Source: CAZJHX01 sp964545715 (lineage in GTDB: Bacteria > Myxococcota_A > UBA9042 > GCA-2863065). Taken from it: a stretch of 64,000 nt of DNA. Below the pieces are notes generated by a model, which saw only the letters and a list, made by a program, of their open reading frames with translations, was not told the origin of the DNA and made no database searches. The position numbers and the translations under genes were made by a program. Positions 61,681 to 64,000 of the stretch are shown here, piece by piece; the stretch's first letter is position 1; every line of letters starts with the position of its first letter. The DNA lies in contig CAZJHX010000043.1 in assembly GCA_964545715.1 (NCBI GenBank), positions 1 through 64,000 of the forward strand, written 5' to 3'.

Positions 61681-62384
61681 TCGAGCCCGCAACGGCCGAA
61701 GAGCTGATGGCGACGCTCGAGCATCAGTTCGAGAACGCGGAGCTGCTGGATGAGGCGCTCACGCACGCCAGCTATCGCAACGAGCACAAAGAGCTGACCA
61801 AAGACAACGAGCGCTTGGAGTTTCTTGGCGATGCGGTGCTCGGCGCGATCATCAGCCACCTGCTTTCGGTGGCGTATCCGGACGTCCAGGAGGGCGCGCT
61901 GACGCGATACAAGGCCGTGTTGGTCAGCGAGCAGGGCCTGCTGGAGACAGCGACGACGCTGGAGCTGGGCAAGTACCTGCTGCTGGGGCGGGGCGAGGCG
62001 CGCAGTGGCGGGCGCACGAAGGACTCGGTCCTGGCCAACGCGACGGAGGCGGTGATCGCCGCCATCTATCTCGACGCCGGCTTCGACACGGCCTACCAGA
62101 TCGTCAAGCGCCTCTATGGGGCGCGTATCTACGACGTCGGCCGAGCGGAGCGGCGCGTCGACTTCAAGACCAAGCTGCAGGAGTTGGTGCAAACCCGACA
62201 TCACGCGCTGCCGTCCTACGTCATCGTCGGATGGACGGGGCCGGACCACGATCGCGAGTACGAGGCCCAGGTGTCCATCGATGACGTGGCCTACGGGAGC
62301 GGCTTCGGCCGGTCCAAAAAGGAGGCCGAGCAGTCCGCAGCGCACGCCGCTTACGAGACACTGACATCTATGTCAGGGGATTAA
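61662..62384 (+). CDS. rnc: Ribonuclease III
   Basis: 240 residues if started at TTG 61662, with GAGGGG 8 nt upstream within mtaB; ATG 61707 gives 225 residues. Processes double-stranded rRNA and mRNA precursors. Motifs: LLDEALTHASY, signature NERLEFLGDAVLG, and LANATEAVIAAIYLD, where Asn replaces the commoner Asp three residues before the catalytic Glu. A C-terminal dsRBD (DFKTKLQELVQ to KKEAEQSAAHAAYETL) is complete. Confidence 0.94.
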   Translation: MGSGPVIEPATAEELMATLEHQFENAELLDEALTHASYRNEHKELTKDNERLEFLGDAVLGAIISHLLSVAYPDVQEGALTRYKAVLVSEQGLLETATTLELGKYLLLGRGEARSGGRTKDSVLANATEAVIAAIYLDAGFDTAYQIVKRLYGARIYDVGRAERRVDFKTKLQELVQTRHHALPSYVIVGWTGPDHDREYEAQVSIDDVAYGSGFGRSKKEAEQSAAHAAYETLTSMSGD

Positions 62385-62389
62385 AAAGT

Positions 62390-62426
62390 GACGGCCAGCA
62401 GGGTCGCCGTTTCCTTGCTGGCCGTC
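62390..62426 (+). terminator. Hairpin after rnc
   Basis: GACGGCCAGCA (62390-62400) pairs perfectly with TGCTGGCCGTC (62416-62426) around a 15-nt loop, 5 bp after the rnc TAA. There is no U-tract. It could be a terminator or an RNase III autoregulatory/processing site. Confidence 0.55.
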
Positions 62427-62777
62427 AGGTCGTTCCAAGCTGCTCAACGAGGGGTAACGAGTATCCCTGAGGAGAGTAGAAGGGTTGGAGATTTAGCTCT
62501 GGAAAGTACCGAGCCTAAGCCCGGTATCGGTACTCCCAATCGCAAGCAGTCACTGCAACGACCTCAAACGTTGCCCATTCGGGCTATTTCAAAGCTCGAA
62601 AGGCGAAAAGCTCTCCACGCCGGAATCGCTTCACCTGTCGCATCCCTTAGTTGCGTGAAGCGTGCCATATGTATCAACCGTAGTGATCACCGATGGTTAG
62701 GTGAAAAACGGGTCAAGTGCGCCGTTCTTGTCACGCCGCGATCCAGACAGTGGTGTCATAGCCGCCCCGGGGGGCGG
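62427..62777 (+). ncRNA. Candidate structured non-coding region
   Basis: Unlike its surroundings this stretch is AT-richer and lacks a credible gene. Hairpins: GTACCGA/TCGGTAC (62506-62533), CGCTTCAC/GTGAAGCG (62627-62662) and the strong CCGCCCC/GGGGCGG (62762-62777), which could end a transcript. I could not match it to a known RNA class. Strand is a guess. The remaining bases to 62901 hold TATAAA at 62842-62847, a possible -10 for the next gene. Confidence 0.3.
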
Positions 62778-62901
62778 GTAATTCGTGACCTCTAAAGTCA
62801 AGAATGACCCGGGCTGACGCGGGTGTCGTGATCGTGTTTTCCTTTATAAAAATAGCGTGCTGAGGGTTTTTTAGGATCTGGTACAGCGCTTGCTCAACTC
62901 C

Positions 62902-63375
62902 ATGCGCGTGAGACTTACAACACCGATCATCGCCATGACAGCCGCGGTCCTTCTGGTCGCGTCCGTGGCGTTCGCCAATCCGAATCCCACTCCCAACCCG
63001 ACGCCGAAGCCGTCCCTTGCGAAGCCCGCCAAGGCGGTGGTGGTCGTGCCGGGTACACCGAAGCCCGACCCGCTGCGCCTGATGTCGGATGTCGATCTGG
63101 GCACCGAGCTCGTGCGCTTGCGCAAAGCCAACGAGCGACTCGACAAGGCCGCTCGTCGCGACGTCGCAAACCGCCTGCACCGCATCGGATACGAGAAATA
63201 TCGGTCGATCGAGACGAACCTCTACCACACCATCGCCGTCCTGGAAGAGACCAAGCGCCGCGAGCACGACCTTCACGAGCGCATCCGCATCGGTCGCGGG
63301 ATCCAGCGTATCCACGTGAGCATCAGCGACATCCGCCGCATGCTCGACCTGCTGCGTTTGTACGCCCAAGGGTGA
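62902..63375 (+). CDS. Small exported protein with Pro-rich linker and helical domain
   Basis: 157 residues from ATG 62902. A Sec signal (LTTPIIAMTAAVLLVASVAFA) is followed by NPNPTPNPTPKP, an extended linker. The remainder (~60-157) is highly charged and helical (LRKANERLDKAARRDVANRL, ETKRREHDLHERIRIG), probably a coiled coil. Periplasmic location is likely. No family recognised. 13 bp later a P-loop ATPase gene starts in the same direction. Confidence 0.75.
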   Translation: MRVRLTTPIIAMTAAVLLVASVAFANPNPTPNPTPKPSLAKPAKAVVVVPGTPKPDPLRLMSDVDLGTELVRLRKANERLDKAARRDVANRLHRIGYEKYRSIETNLYHTIAVLEETKRREHDLHERIRIGRGIQRIHVSISDIRRMLDLLRLYAQG

Positions 63376-63388
63376 TATAACCGGGGGC

Positions 63389-64000
63389 ATGTCGGGCCGC
63401 CGCCATGTCTCACACCCACCGCTGGAGCAGTTCACGCTCACGCGCGAGTTCAAGGTACACGGCTCCGATACCAAGTTTTACGGGCGCCGCGCGCAGCTCG
63501 AAGTTCTCTATAACGCCATCCGAGACGCGGTAAACGACCGCGCCTGTCACGTCGTCTCCATCACGGGCAAGGGTGGTCTGGGCAAGTCCCGGCTGGTCTA
63601 TGAGTTCATCAGCCTGGTGGACATCGCCGGGCGCGGTATCACGTTTTTCAGCACCGACTCCGTCGAAGACGAGACCGACGTCTCGCTGCGATTCACCGAT
63701 CAGGTGCTGCGCCAGCGCTTTGCTGTGGACAAGGGCATGGGCGAGCAGGACATCCGCGACCGGATCGAGCGCGGTCTGCGCGGCATCGTGGATGGGGAGA
63801 ACGCGCAGGACGCCGTACGGCTGCTGTCGCACCTGGTCGGGCTGGCCCTGCCGGAGGGCTCGCGACCCCACGAGGCGCTGCCGAGCGACACGTTTCAGCA
63901 GCGCGCCATGGCCACGTTTGTGAACCTGATCGGCTTTGAGGCCACGCGCCGACCGCTGATTTTGGTCGTGGACGCGTTTGAGCACGCGCCGAGCCGGACG
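63389..64000 (+). CDS. P-loop (AAA/STAND-like) ATPase, 3' end outside window
   Basis: 204 residues visible from ATG 63389, open at the right edge. The first 30 residues are polar, then FYGRRAQLEVLYNAI, typical of AAA_16/STAND entry helices. Walker A GKGGLGKS lies at 60-67 and Walker B LILVVDAFEHA near 190-200. The insertion between them (~90-180) is long. TATAAC ends 7 nt before the ATG. Often such N-termini belong to large signalling ATPases with helical or TPR repeats; the rest is not visible. Confidence 0.82.
   Translation, partial: MSGRRHVSHPPLEQFTLTREFKVHGSDTKFYGRRAQLEVLYNAIRDAVNDRACHVVSITGKGGLGKSRLVYEFISLVDIAGRGITFFSTDSVEDETDVSLRFTDQVLRQRFAVDKGMGEQDIRDRIERGLRGIVDGENAQDAVRLLSHLVGLALPEGSRPHEALPSDTFQQRAMATFVNLIGFEATRRPLILVVDAFEHAPSRT

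Noticed and set aside
62388..62795. A 135-codon open frame after rnc
   Set aside because: Composition is basic and unlike neighbouring genes, it covers several strong hairpins including the rnc 3' hairpin, and it shows no domain or Shine-Dalgarno.

Overview
The window is a high-GC bacterial chromosome segment holding about 52 genes. One run of 100 N (57524-57623) marks it as draft or metagenome-derived. Several features point to Myxococcota or a related deltaproteobacterial lineage: lipoproteins with Asp/Thr- or Val-Pro-Asp-rich linkers, arrays of Cys-rich modules of the CDDGxxCT type, a GC-transmembrane-Arg C-terminal sorting signal of MYXO-CTERM style, and few-gene operons with 4-nt overlaps. 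This placement is inference. No rRNA, tRNA, CRISPR array, insertion sequence or phage gene was seen.

Region 1 (1-11254): surface lipoproteins, a 7Fe ferredoxin, and a leftward operon of dipeptidase, DASS symporter, UspA-like protein and FetAB transporter. Facing it are rightward genes for TatD nuclease, TcdA, a THUMP methyltransferase and GlgC. Region 2 (11388-18593): an aerobic benzoyl-CoA (box) cluster with enoyl-CoA hydratase, 3-hydroxyacyl-CoA dehydrogenase, a divergent BoxR/BzdR-type regulator with a TGCA-N6-TGCA operator, BoxC, BoxB and a semialdehyde dehydrogenase. boxA and a benzoate-CoA ligase are not in the window. Region 3 (18708-30260): two Cys-rich lipoproteins, one with a possible TULIP/BPI-like domain; a lipoprotein with a CHAT/caspase-like His-Cys pair; acyl-CoA dehydrogenase; an APC permease; a VPD-repeat lipoprotein; and a membrane-anchored orphan Hsp70 substrate-binding domain.

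Region 4 (30294-40427): GAPDH, then a leftward unit of thymidine kinase, a 2005-residue Cys-rich lipoprotein with propeller and lamin-tail domains, a sensor-like protein and a hybrid histidine kinase with a degenerate second receiver. Region 5 (40492-48800): LeuRS, a purple-acid-phosphatase-like surface protein, small lipoproteins, GpsA and protoporphyrinogen oxidase. The last two are flanked by inverted copies of a hairpin repeat, and a candidate small RNA lies beside gpsA. Region 6 (49186-54073): a four-gene leftward operon resembling planctomycete DUF1501/PSD-type cytochrome modules.

Region 7 (54239-64000): a PA14-GT39 fusion, a glutamine amidotransferase, a DUF72 gene cut by the assembly gap, then a tRNA-modification/RNA-processing run (cysteine desulfurase, MnmA, MtaB, RNase III). 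It ends with a structured non-coding stretch, a small periplasmic protein and a truncated P-loop ATPase. Several genes have a -10-like hexamer only 6-10 nt before the start codon, suggesting leaderless mRNAs.
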